A stretch of 64,000 nt of DNA, taken from the NCBI GenBank assembly GCA_965247225.1, contig CBDFGT010000004.1, positions 23,631 through 87,630 of the forward strand, given 5' to 3'. A model generated the notes under the pieces. It searched no databases and was not told where the DNA came from. It saw nothing but the letters and a program-made list of their open reading frames with translations. The DNA comes from CBDFGT01 sp965247225 (GTDB lineage: Bacteria; Pseudomonadota; Alphaproteobacteria; Rhizobiales; Rhizobiaceae). A program made the position numbers and the translations under genes. Numbering within the stretch: the first letter of the stretch is position 1; each line of letters opens with the position of its first letter. This document shows, one piece after another, positions 49,422 to 57,686 of the stretch.

Positions 49422-51227
49422 ATGATTATCAAGCACCTTTCAGAAACACTGATCAACCAGATTGCCGCCGGCGAAGTCATTGAACGACCCGCGAGTGCGG
49501 CCAAGGAACTGATCGAAAATGCCATCGACGCCGGCGCGACCCGCATCGAGATTGTGACGGCAGGCGGCGGCAAGTCCCTGCTGCGGGTCAGCGACAATGG
49601 CTGCGGCATGGAGGCTGGTGATCTTGCGCTGGCCGTGCGCCGCCACTGCACCTCAAAACTGTCAAATGGACTGGATGATATCCATACACTCGGATTTCGC
49701 GGAGAGGCCCTGCCCTCGATCGGCTCTGTTGCCCGGCTGACCATTGCCTCACGAACTGCCGGCAGTTCGCAAGGCTCGGAAATATCGGTGACAGGCGGCA
49801 AGGCGGGAGAGATTCGTCCGGCAGCGCTGAACCCCGGAACGATTGTGGAGGTTTGCGACCTGTTTTTTGCCACACCTGCCCGGCTGAAATTCATGAAGAC
49901 GGAACGGGCCGAGGCTGGTGCCATCACGGACATGGTCAAGCGGATGGCGATTGCCTTTCCTGCCATCCGCTTTGTGCTGGCGGGAAGTGACCGCACGGCG
50001 CTGGAATTCCCGGCCACGGGCGATGATCACCTGGCCCGGATTGCCCAGGTGCTTGGCAAGGATTTCCGCGACAATGCCATTGCGCTGGAGGCGGAGCGCG
50101 AGGACGTGGCGCTGACCGGCTTTGCCGGGGTGCCAACCTTCAACCGCGGTAATTCCGGCCATCAATATGCGTTTGTGAACGGCAGGCCGGTGCAGGACAA
50201 GCTGATCCTGTCTGCCATTCGCGGTGCCTATGCCGAGACCGTGCCGGGCGGGCGCTATCCGGTGGCCGTCCTGTCGCTGCGGCTTGATCCGGCGCTGGTG
50301 GATGTCAATGTGCATCCGGCCAAGGCCGATGTGCGCTTTCGCGATCCCGGCCTTGTGCGCGGGCTGATTGTCGGTGCTATCCGCGAAGGGCTGGCACGCG
50401 AAGGCGACAGGGCCTCTACCACCGCTTCGTCCGGGCTGCGCTCCGCCTTCAGACCCGGCTATAACCCCGCCCCTTCTGCCAGCCGGACTGCTGCTTCCTC
50501 GCCTTACAGGCCCCTTGCCCCGGCCAGTCCTGATACAAAACCAATGCCGGGATTTTCCGAAAGCCAGCAAACACGATTCGACGCTTTTTCTGCGCCGTCC
50601 GCCCGCGCGGAGCCTGAGACTGCGGTCAGTGAGCCTGCAGCGGAACACCACCCGCTGGGGGCAGCGCGGGCGCAGATCCACGAGAATTACATCATTGCCC
50701 AGACCGGGCGCGGCATGGTGATTGTGGACCAGCATGCCGCCCATGAGCGACTGGTGTTTGAATCGCTGCGCACAGCCATGTCGGCAGGACGGGTCGCCTC
50801 ACAGGTTTTGCTGATCCCGGATATTGTCGATCTTGCCGAGGAGGATTGTGACCGGTTGATGGAGCATGCCGACAATCTTCAGCAATTCGGGCTTGGTATT
50901 GAACGGTTCGGGCCTGGTGCCATTCTCGTTCGCGAAACACCGTCGGTGCTGGGAACCGTCAACGTGCAGGCGATGATCCGCGAACTGGCCGATGAAGCCG
51001 CTGCCTGGGACACCGCCAGCGGGCTTGAAAACCGTCTGCAATCGCTGGCGGCCACCATGGCCTGTCATGGGTCGGTGCGTTCGGGACGCAGGCTTCAGGC
51101 CGAGGAAATGAACGCGCTCTTGCGGCAGATGGAAGCCACACCCGGTTCCGGCCAGTGCAATCACGGTCGTCCGACCTATATTGAACTGAAGCTTGCCGAT
51201 ATCGAACGGCTGTTCGGGAGAAGCTGA
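49422..51227 (+). CDS. mutL: DNA mismatch repair protein MutL
   Basis: A 601-residue MutL. The N-terminal GHKL ATPase motifs are ELIENAIDAGATRIEI, DNGCGM and LGFRGEALPSI. A Pro/Ser-rich linker spans about residues 330-415. The C-terminal dimer domain has the nicking-endonuclease motif DQHAAHERLVFE and the late CNHGRPT motif, as expected in bacteria without Dam-directed strand choice (no MutH). A divergent PAS gene lies upstream and DUF2093 follows. The start at 49422 fits MIIKHLSETLINQIAAGEVI. Confidence 0.96.
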   Translation: MIIKHLSETLINQIAAGEVIERPASAAKELIENAIDAGATRIEIVTAGGGKSLLRVSDNGCGMEAGDLALAVRRHCTSKLSNGLDDIHTLGFRGEALPSIGSVARLTIASRTAGSSQGSEISVTGGKAGEIRPAALNPGTIVEVCDLFFATPARLKFMKTERAEAGAITDMVKRMAIAFPAIRFVLAGSDRTALEFPATGDDHLARIAQVLGKDFRDNAIALEAEREDVALTGFAGVPTFNRGNSGHQYAFVNGRPVQDKLILSAIRGAYAETVPGGRYPVAVLSLRLDPALVDVNVHPAKADVRFRDPGLVRGLIVGAIREGLAREGDRASTTASSGLRSAFRPGYNPAPSASRTAASSPYRPLAPASPDTKPMPGFSESQQTRFDAFSAPSARAEPETAVSEPAAEHHPLGAARAQIHENYIIAQTGRGMVIVDQHAAHERLVFESLRTAMSAGRVASQVLLIPDIVDLAEEDCDRLMEHADNLQQFGLGIERFGPGAILVRETPSVLGTVNVQAMIRELADEAAAWDTASGLENRLQSLAATMACHGSVRSGRRLQAEEMNALLRQMEATPGSGQCNHGRPTYIELKLADIERLFGRS

Positions 51228-51295
51228 AAAAACTGGAATTTATGCCTTTCAGGGCGTATGGCATGATGATGACCACAGACAGGAGACGCATTCCC

Positions 51296-51532
51296 ATGAA
51301 CCGTTTTGAAGGCCCCGGCAATCGTGAGGCCCGTATCCGGTATCTCGACGGAGATTACCAGATCCTATTGCCCGGCTCCTATGTTGCCTGCGCCATGACG
51401 GGAAAGCATATTCCCGTTGATGAACTGAAATACTGGAGTGTGGCCCGGCAGGAACCCTATGCCGACGCCCCTGCTTCTTTTGAAGCCGAAAAGCGGGCAG
51501 GCAACCTGCCGAACCAGCAGCGAAAATTATGA
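51296..51532 (+). CDS. DUF2093 domain protein
   Basis: A 78-residue protein of the DUF2093 family found in Alphaproteobacteria. MNRFEGPGNREARIRYLDGD, then YQILLPGSYVACAMTGKHIP and VDELKYWSVARQEPYADAPA is the whole conserved domain, resembling a short beta-rich zinc-ribbon-like fold without clear Cys pairs. AGGAG lies before the ATG at 51296. It follows mutL by 68 bases on the same strand and is often found there in Rhizobiales. Function unknown. Confidence 0.85.
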   Translation: MNRFEGPGNREARIRYLDGDYQILLPGSYVACAMTGKHIPVDELKYWSVARQEPYADAPASFEAEKRAGNLPNQQRKL

Positions 51533-51602
51533 TTTTTTCGGCTTGCGCCAGGACGCAACAACGTTTTTTGTGTGGGGCAGCGCTGCCAGTTTGCGCTCCC
51601 CC

Positions 51603-51877
51603 AGAGCATGATGTCTCTCAATGGAATCATTCTGCGACAAGGAATTTTTTACGAGGATCAAGGCTTTTGGCGAATGGACATACCAAGACGTATGGTCGAG
51701 ACAAAAGCCGAAGATGATCGTGAAAATTCCTGTCGCCCGAAGGGTTGGCTGAAGCGGGGTAACTGTTGCGCCGGGTAGCTTGGCCGTATGCGTCCTGCTA
51801 CGACACGCGCCACCCGACACACCATTTCCCGCCGCCTGAGCCAACAGAATGGGTTCCAGTGAGAGACATCATGCTCT
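51603..51877. repeat. Dispersed 270-bp MITE-like repeat, copy 2 (intact ends)
   Basis: A 275-bp unit with terminal inverted repeats of about 32 bases: the outer 18 (AGAGCATGATGTCTCTCA) match perfectly, and the following bases (ATGGAA...CATTCTG versus CTGGAA...CATTCTG) nearly so. The inside is nearly identical to 18295-18561. It carries no gene of its own, and fills the 51533-51868 gap. Its right end overlaps the last nine bases of lpxK on the other strand. The size, ends and lack of coding capacity fit a miniature inverted-repeat element. Confidence 0.8.
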
Positions 51878-52882
51878 AAAGGCGGCAAAAGCCCGGTCAA
51901 TGATCAACGCAGGAATTGACGGACCGTCAAACTGCATCTCGACTTCAATGACCCGCGCCTTTTGCAACAGTTCGTCCGCGCGGCCATGCCCGCCCCTGAG
52001 CCGGACATGGTCCTTGGCGGTGGTAACAATCTGCAAGCCCTTTGCACTGGCCAGATCGATGAGATCGGAGATCTGGTCCTCGCTCAGGTGCTGATGATCG
52101 CCAAAGGAGGCTTTTTCCACAATCTCGGCACCGGTTTGTGCCACCGTGCGGTAGAATTTTTCCGGATCGGCAATGCCTGCAAAGGCCAGAACGCGCCTGC
52201 CCTGCAAATCTGCCACATCCCTGGCCACAACAGACGCCTCATAGACAGGTTTTCCGGCGCGGGCGAGCAGACGCACCAGCCTGTCGGCGGCCTTGCCCTT
52301 CCCGACTTTCAACAGTGCCGTGACATGTGGCAACTGGTGCTTGACCGGAACCCGCACCGGACCGGATGGCACCGAAAAGCCGTTGCCAAGTCCGCGCACC
52401 GTATCAAGAACCACAAGGGCAAAATCCGGATGCAGGCGGGCACTCTGGAAACCGTCATCCATGATGATCAGGTCAACCCCTTCGGCCACGAGCTTTCTGG
52501 CACCATCAACCCGGTTGCGCGAGATCACCGTCATGGCAACCTGCGCCAGCAGCAAGGGTTCGTCGCCGACATCCCTGGCGCGGTGATAGTCCGGGTTCAC
52601 CACCGTCGTGCGGTCAACAGAGCCGCCGTAGCCGCGGCTGAGAATTCCGGGCTTTAAACCCTTGGCCATGGCAGCACGGGCAAGCGTTATGACCGTGGGG
52701 GTTTTGCCCGCTCCGCCTACAGTGAAATTGCCAACACAAATCACCGGGCAACCGGCCTGAAAACGTTCCCTGTCCTTCATGATCCGGGCGGCAACAGCAC
52801 CATAGGCAAGCGAAAACGGCCACAGGGCCCAGGCCTGCCAGCCAGCACTTTTCCACCAGAAGGGCGGTGATTCAGAAACCAT
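51869..52882 (-). CDS. lpxK: Tetraacyldisaccharide 4'-kinase
   Basis: A 337-residue membrane-bound kinase that phosphorylates the lipid A disaccharide at 4'. The P-loop is VGNFTVGGAGKTPTVI, and DDGFQSARLHPDFALVVLD holds the second catalytic motif. The N-terminal amphipathic segment (FWWKSAGWQAWALWPFSLAY) anchors it to the inner membrane. The stop TGA and the last two codons (Arg, Ala) lie inside the terminal repeat of a MITE-like element, so the native C-terminus may have been altered by insertion. It is downstream of the waaA and HAD genes on the same strand. Confidence 0.94.
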   Translation of the reverse strand: MVSESPPFWWKSAGWQAWALWPFSLAYGAVAARIMKDRERFQAGCPVICVGNFTVGGAGKTPTVITLARAAMAKGLKPGILSRGYGGSVDRTTVVNPDYHRARDVGDEPLLLAQVAMTVISRNRVDGARKLVAEGVDLIIMDDGFQSARLHPDFALVVLDTVRGLGNGFSVPSGPVRVPVKHQLPHVTALLKVGKGKAADRLVRLLARAGKPVYEASVVARDVADLQGRRVLAFAGIADPEKFYRTVAQTGAEIVEKASFGDHQHLSEDQISDLIDLASAKGLQIVTTAKDHVRLRGGHGRADELLQKARVIEVEMQFDGPSIPALIIDRAFAAFRA

Positions 52883-52999
52883 GTCACTCCCGATTTTTCA
52901 TGCCTGAAAGCGGCGCGCTGCAAACGCAATACATGCGGTGCGACGCGGCAGACAGAACGACAGTTTGCATGAAAAAGCAAGGCGCATCGGGATCGCCGC

Positions 53000-53695
53000 T
53001 CAGAGAAGGGCTTCGATCTGCGTGATATCGCCGAGGACGTGATCTGCGGTCGTGCCAAGCGAATCCCTGGACCCGGTTCCGGTCAGAACACCGATGACAA
53101 GGCCGCAACCGGCGGAGCGGCCCATATGCATGTCGTGATTGTTGTCGCCCACCATGGCAATATTTTCAGGCATCAATCCCGCCGTCGCGCAAAAGGCCAG
53201 TGCCATGCCGGGCTCCGGCTTGCAGCCATGGCCGCTGTCATAGCCTGCAACAAAATCGACCAGATGGGCGAAGCCAAATCTTTCAGCCGTTGCCCGGATG
53301 GATTTTTCATTGTCGCTGGAGGCAATCCCGGTTTTGAGGCCAAGGGCTTTCAGGCGGGTGAAAAAGGCCAGAAGATCCGTTACGGGAACCGAATGGTCTG
53401 CGCCACGGGCAAAGGCACTGTCCATTTCGCGGATCAGCGTGTCGCGGTCCAGAGTGGCCCCTGCTGCGATCAGGCCATCGGCAATTTCCACGGTATTGCC
53501 GGCCGCCAGAAGGCTGTCCGGCATGACATGGCCGGAAACCGGGTCCATGCCGCAGGCTTTCAGCAGGTGATCCGCCAGGTCCGCATTGTTTTCTGCTGCC
53601 ATCATCGCCACAGCACGATTGACCGGCAACCAGCTCCTTGCGTAATCGAGCAGGGTTCCATCCTTGTCAAACAGAATTCCGGAAATGGCCGGCAT
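53000..53695 (-). CDS. HAD-superfamily phosphatase (phosphoglycolate phosphatase-like)
   Basis: A 231-residue HAD hydrolase of the Gph type. Motif I is ILFDKDGTLLD (Asp nucleophile and the second Asp), motif II GIASSDN, motif III Lys in CKPEPGMAL and motif IV MVGDNNHDM. The cap sits between motifs I and II. It begins 2 bases after the waaA stop, and lpxK lies 117 bases further downstream, so it is part of a lipid A/Kdo gene cluster. It could act on phosphoglycolate or on a sugar phosphate such as Kdo 8-phosphate; the sequence does not decide this. Confidence 0.85.
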   Translation of the reverse strand: MPAISGILFDKDGTLLDYARSWLPVNRAVAMMAAENNADLADHLLKACGMDPVSGHVMPDSLLAAGNTVEIADGLIAAGATLDRDTLIREMDSAFARGADHSVPVTDLLAFFTRLKALGLKTGIASSDNEKSIRATAERFGFAHLVDFVAGYDSGHGCKPEPGMALAFCATAGLMPENIAMVGDNNHDMHMGRSAGCGLVIGVLTGTGSRDSLGTTADHVLGDITQIEALL

Positions 53696-53697
53696 TG

Positions 53698-55032
53698 CTA
53701 CTGGTCTCTCGTTATATTGTCCCTGTCGCGTCCGGGATGCAGGCGCGCTTTCATGGTCAGCGGATTTACATAGGGTTCCAGCCCCTTGAGCGTGGCACGC
53801 AGGGCACCGCGCATGTCATCCACCGTCTGGCGGCCGGCATCGATCATGGCCTTGCGGGCATCATCACTGTTGAGGAGATAATGCACGCCCTTGGCCAGCA
53901 TCTCGACATCGCGCACCATACGGGCACTGCCATTCCTGGCCAGTTGCTGATAGCTGTCACGGAAATTCTGGACATTGCCACCCGAAAGCACGGCACAGCC
54001 GACAGAGGCAGGTTCCATCGGGTTCTGTCCACCTTCGGCAAAAAGGGACCGGCCAACAAAGGCCACCTCTGTCAGCCGCAGGTAGAGCCCCATTTCACCA
54101 ATCGTATCCCCCAGAAACACGTCGGTCTGCGGCGTCAACGGATCCTTGCGGGTACGGCGGGCAACCGTCAATCCCTGGGCATTGAGCATGGCCTCAATGG
54201 CATCGCAACGTTCGGGATGGCGCGGTACGATGATGGTCAGAAGGCCGTTTGCCTCTTTCAGCGAACGATGCACCAGACCGGCTGCCTGTTCCTCGCCATC
54301 GAAGGTGGAAATGGCGGCCCATGTCTTGCGCTCACCCAGCTGGCCGGCATAGAGGGCCAGATCCGCCGCATTGTATGGCAGGCCGTCATTATCAACCTTG
54401 AGATTGCCCGAGACCAGCACCGGAAGGACACCCAGGGTCTTGAACCGGTCGCCATCTGTCCCGGACTGGGCGATAACCAGTGCCAGATTTTCAAACAGGG
54501 CATCAGCCAGACCGGACCAACGTTTCCAGCGGGCAAAGGAACGGTCCGACATGCGGGCATTGACCAGAATCTGCGGGATATGGCGGCGGCCGAGTTCCAG
54601 AATGGTCACAGGCCAGATTTCTGATTCGGCAATAATGGCCAGATCGGGCGTCCAGTGATCGAGAAAGCGGCTGATGGCCGGTTTCATGTCCAATGGCACA
54701 TATTGGTGGATCACTGTCTCATCAAGCCGTTCTGCCGCAACTTTTGCGGAGGTCACGGTTCCCGTGGTCAAAAGCGCATGGATGCCGCGACGTCGCACCT
54801 CTTTGATCAGCGGAATGACGGCAATCGTTTCCCCGACGCTTGCGGCATGAAACCAGATCAGCGGGCCATCAGGCCGCAGATAGCCGGCATATCCGTACCG
54901 TTCCCGCTTGCGCGCCGGATCCTCCTTGCCGTTGGCCGTGCGCAAGGCAATGTAAGACCCGATGAACGGGTAGAGTGCTACCCCTGTCCAGCGATATGCC
55001 GTCAGTGCCAATCGTGCCAGATTGCTGCTCAT
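53698..55032 (-). CDS. waaA: 3-deoxy-D-manno-octulosonic acid transferase
   Basis: A 444-residue GT30 Kdo transferase that adds Kdo from CMP-Kdo to lipid IVA. One N-terminal membrane segment (LTAYRWTGVALYPFIGSYIA) is followed by the two Rossmann domains; WFHAASVGETIAVIPLIKEV carries the acceptor-binding Glu, and GGQNPMEPASVGCAVLSGG is the donor-binding motif. ERYGYAGYLRPDGPLIWFHA matches alphaproteobacterial enzymes. It is in a run with the DUF4170 gene upstream and the HAD gene 2 bases downstream. Confidence 0.94.
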   Translation of the reverse strand: MSSNLARLALTAYRWTGVALYPFIGSYIALRTANGKEDPARKRERYGYAGYLRPDGPLIWFHAASVGETIAVIPLIKEVRRRGIHALLTTGTVTSAKVAAERLDETVIHQYVPLDMKPAISRFLDHWTPDLAIIAESEIWPVTILELGRRHIPQILVNARMSDRSFARWKRWSGLADALFENLALVIAQSGTDGDRFKTLGVLPVLVSGNLKVDNDGLPYNAADLALYAGQLGERKTWAAISTFDGEEQAAGLVHRSLKEANGLLTIIVPRHPERCDAIEAMLNAQGLTVARRTRKDPLTPQTDVFLGDTIGEMGLYLRLTEVAFVGRSLFAEGGQNPMEPASVGCAVLSGGNVQNFRDSYQQLARNGSARMVRDVEMLAKGVHYLLNSDDARKAMIDAGRQTVDDMRGALRATLKGLEPYVNPLTMKARLHPGRDRDNITRDQ

Positions 55033-55075
55033 ATTGCGATGCTCATGGGATTACACATAGCCAATCGTGCTTCTG

Positions 55076-55309
55076 TCAGCTGGCCGGATCCAGCAGTTTG
55101 TGCATGTGAACGATAAAATATCGCATATGGGCATTGTCAACCGTTTCCTGCGCCTTGCCTTTCCAGGCCGCCAGGGCGGTGGCATAGTCAGGGAAGATAC
55201 CGACAATATCAAGACCGGCAAGATCCTTGAACTGCATCGTACCCAGCGTCTTCAATTCACCCCCGAAAACAAGGTGGAGCAATTGTTTTGGTTCATTCAT
55301 TTCCGTCAT
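55076..55309 (-). CDS. DUF4170 domain protein
   Basis: A 77-residue protein of the DUF4170 family. QLLHLVFGGELKTLGTMQFK, then DIVGIFPDYATALAAWKGKA and MRYFIVHMHKLLDP match the whole domain. In Rhizobiales it is regularly found between a cysQ-like gene and waaA, as here, which hints at a role in envelope or lipopolysaccharide assembly, but none has been shown to my knowledge. It is separated from both neighbours by short gaps and is probably co-transcribed. Confidence 0.85.
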   Translation of the reverse strand: MTEMNEPKQLLHLVFGGELKTLGTMQFKDLAGLDIVGIFPDYATALAAWKGKAQETVDNAHMRYFIVHMHKLLDPAS

Positions 55310-55368
55310 TTGGTCCCTCGCAACCTTTCCTGTCCAGCTCTTTCATGTCTGATATTTCAACAGCAAGG

Positions 55369-56187
55369 TCAATGCCCGAAGGCGATCCGGGTAGCTGCCA
55401 AAAGGTCTTCCTCCGCCTGCGCCGATGACGCACAGAGCACATCATGACGCACGGTTGGCCTGTTGTAGGACAGGGAAATACCATCGAGATCTGTCAGGCG
55501 GCCACCTGCCCGCTGCAAGATCAGGTCCGCTGCCGCCAGATCCCAGTCATGGGCGTTTTTCTGAACAATCGTGCCATCAATGCTGCCATCCGCAATCATG
55601 GCAATGCGATAGGCCAGCGACGGAACGTGGGCATGCCGCATGACACTGCTGCTGTAGGGCGCTTTCAGCCTGAAAAGGCTTTCTTCTGAAAGGGCCAGCC
55701 GTACCTTATGGCTTTCACCATCTGTTGCCACGGAAATGGGCGCACCGTTTTTCAGGGCCAGACCTGAAACATGGGCCTGGTATTCCTCTCTCAGGGCCGG
55801 AGCCACGAGAACGCCTGCAACCGGAAGTCCGTTATGGACAACGGCAATGGAAACACACCAGGTGTCCTTGCCATTGATAAAGGCCCGTGTGCCGTCAATG
55901 GGGTCGACGACGAACACGGTTGAGCGGGTCAGGCGGGTCTCGTCGTCCTCATTCTCTTCCGAAAGCCAGCCATAGTCCGGGCGGGCCTTTGACAGCATAT
56001 CGCGGATCAGGCTGTTGGCGGCAATATCCGCCGCGCTGACCGGCGAGCGATCCCCGTTTTTCCACCACACTTCCGGCGACTGCCTAAAATAGTCCAGGGC
56101 CAGGGTGCCTGCCTTTCGGGCTGCCTCCAGTATCAGGGCAAGGTCATCCTGCCAGCGCATGTCGATCATGTCTGCTGCCGCGCTCAT
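55369..56187 (-). CDS. Inositol monophosphatase-family phosphatase (CysQ-like)
   Basis: A 272-residue Mg2+-dependent phosphatase of the inositol monophosphatase/CysQ family. Metal-binding motifs are LSEENEDDETR, FVVDPIDGTRAFINGK (the DPIDGT signature) and HDWDLAAADLILQRAGG. CysQ enzymes hydrolyse 3'-phosphoadenosine 5'-phosphate from sulfate assimilation; others act on inositol phosphates, and the exact substrate cannot be told. AAAAGG lies before the ATG at 56187. It begins a run that continues through DUF4170, waaA, HAD and lpxK. Confidence 0.88.
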   Translation of the reverse strand: MSAAADMIDMRWQDDLALILEAARKAGTLALDYFRQSPEVWWKNGDRSPVSAADIAANSLIRDMLSKARPDYGWLSEENEDDETRLTRSTVFVVDPIDGTRAFINGKDTWCVSIAVVHNGLPVAGVLVAPALREEYQAHVSGLALKNGAPISVATDGESHKVRLALSEESLFRLKAPYSSSVMRHAHVPSLAYRIAMIADGSIDGTIVQKNAHDWDLAAADLILQRAGGRLTDLDGISLSYNRPTVRHDVLCASSAQAEEDLLAATRIAFGH

Positions 56188-56224
56188 GGAGCCTTTTCCT
56201 GCATTTGGCCTGTTTTCACGTCAC

Positions 56225-57571
56225 TCAAATCCCTGCCAGGGTCATATTCTCGATTGCCAGCGTGGGAGCAGCAACCGCATATTTACGGTCAATATCATTT
56301 GCAGGCGTCATGCGCAGGAACATTTCCGACATATTCGAGGCAATTGTGACCTCGGAGACCGGAAATGACAGTTCGCCATTCTCGATCCAGAAGCCCGACG
56401 CGCCCCGGCTATATTCACCGGTGACCATATTGACACCCTGCCCGATCAGGTCGGTCACGTAAAATCCGGTGCCGATATCCCTGACCAGTTGCTGCGGTGT
56501 CATCGTACCAGGTTCCAGAGCCAGATTGGTGGAGGAGGGCGACACAAGGTTGCCGGATCTTGCACCGCGACCATTGGTTTCCAGCCCCAGTTCACGGCCT
56601 GTTGATGTGGACAGGAACCAGTGGTGCAGAATACCGTCCTCAACCATCACCATGCGTTTGCCGGTGACCCCCTCTCCGTCAAAAGGTTGCGATGAGGCAC
56701 CGCGCACGATCAGCGGATCATCGGTGATGGACAGGCCGGATTTCAGGATCTGCCGGCCCATCCTGTCGCGCAGGAAAGAGGTCTTGCGGGCCACGGACGC
56801 GCCGTTGATGGCACCGGCAATGTGGCCGACTATGCTGCGTGCCGCTCGCGGATCATAGACAACAGTGACACCCTTTGCCGTTGGCACCTGACGCGGATTG
56901 AGGCGGCGGACTGTCCGTTCTGCCGCACGTCTGCCAATCTCGTCAGCCGCGTCCAGATCGGCGTAGAAAAGGCGGCTGTCATGGTCGTAGTCGCGTTCCA
57001 TTTTCGTGCCGTCCCCGGCAATAACACTGATGGACCGGCCAAAGCGCGAGCCCATATAGGAACCGGAAAAACCGTGCGACGTGGCCAGAACCAGACCGCC
57101 CATGCCCACAAAGGCCCCTGCCCCGATCGAATTGGTCACGCCCGGGACGGCCAGTGCCGCCTGTTCCATGGTCAGCGCTGCCGCGGTCAGGGCTTCGGTT
57201 GAAACATCCGTTGGATCATAAAGGTCAAGATCAGGAACGGTGCGGGCCAGACTGGCTTCATCGGCCAGACAAGCATAGGGATCTTCCGGCGAGACTTTTG
57301 CCATGGCCACCGCACGCCCGGCCAGAAGTTTCATGTCAAACCCCGGATTGGCCGAAACGCTGGCCACCCTGCTGCCGACAAAGACGCGCAGGGAGAACGT
57401 GTCGCTTTCGGCAGAGGCCGTATTTTCCACCTTTCCCAGACGCACAGAAACCGAGCGGGACGCAGAGCGCACCACCACGGCATCGGCTGCATCGGCACCG
57501 GCGGCCTTTGCAAGATCAATCAACTGGCTGGCACGGGACAGAAGTTGCGACGAATCGACAGGAGCTGACAT
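56225..57571 (-). CDS. pmbA: TldD/PmbA-family metalloprotease component
   Basis: A 448-residue TldD/PmbA-family protein. The body has the family pattern SVRLGKVENTASAESDTFSL, DPRAARSIVGHIAGAINGAS, FLRDRMGRQIL and EGVTGKRMVMVEDGILHHWF. ARSGNLVSPSSTNLALEPGT lies near the end. It lacks the HExxxH metal site of TldD, so it is the PmbA (TldE) partner; together they form a protease that trims peptides such as microcins. No tldD lies in the window. The start at 57571 has AAAGGG upstream. It is divergent from the Kef-type antiporter. Confidence 0.92.
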   Translation of the reverse strand: MSAPVDSSQLLSRASQLIDLAKAAGADAADAVVVRSASRSVSVRLGKVENTASAESDTFSLRVFVGSRVASVSANPGFDMKLLAGRAVAMAKVSPEDPYACLADEASLARTVPDLDLYDPTDVSTEALTAAALTMEQAALAVPGVTNSIGAGAFVGMGGLVLATSHGFSGSYMGSRFGRSISVIAGDGTKMERDYDHDSRLFYADLDAADEIGRRAAERTVRRLNPRQVPTAKGVTVVYDPRAARSIVGHIAGAINGASVARKTSFLRDRMGRQILKSGLSITDDPLIVRGASSQPFDGEGVTGKRMVMVEDGILHHWFLSTSTGRELGLETNGRGARSGNLVSPSSTNLALEPGTMTPQQLVRDIGTGFYVTDLIGQGVNMVTGEYSRGASGFWIENGELSFPVSEVTIASNMSEMFLRMTPANDIDRKYAVAAPTLAIENMTLAGI

Positions 57572-57686
57572 GATTTGCCCTTTCTTTTGCACTGCATTTA
57601 TTGTGCACTGCTGTATGCATCAAGGGCGGCGGCGCCGATTCTTGATATTCGCTGCCTGTTCGCGTGTTTTAGATGAAAGTGACCCG

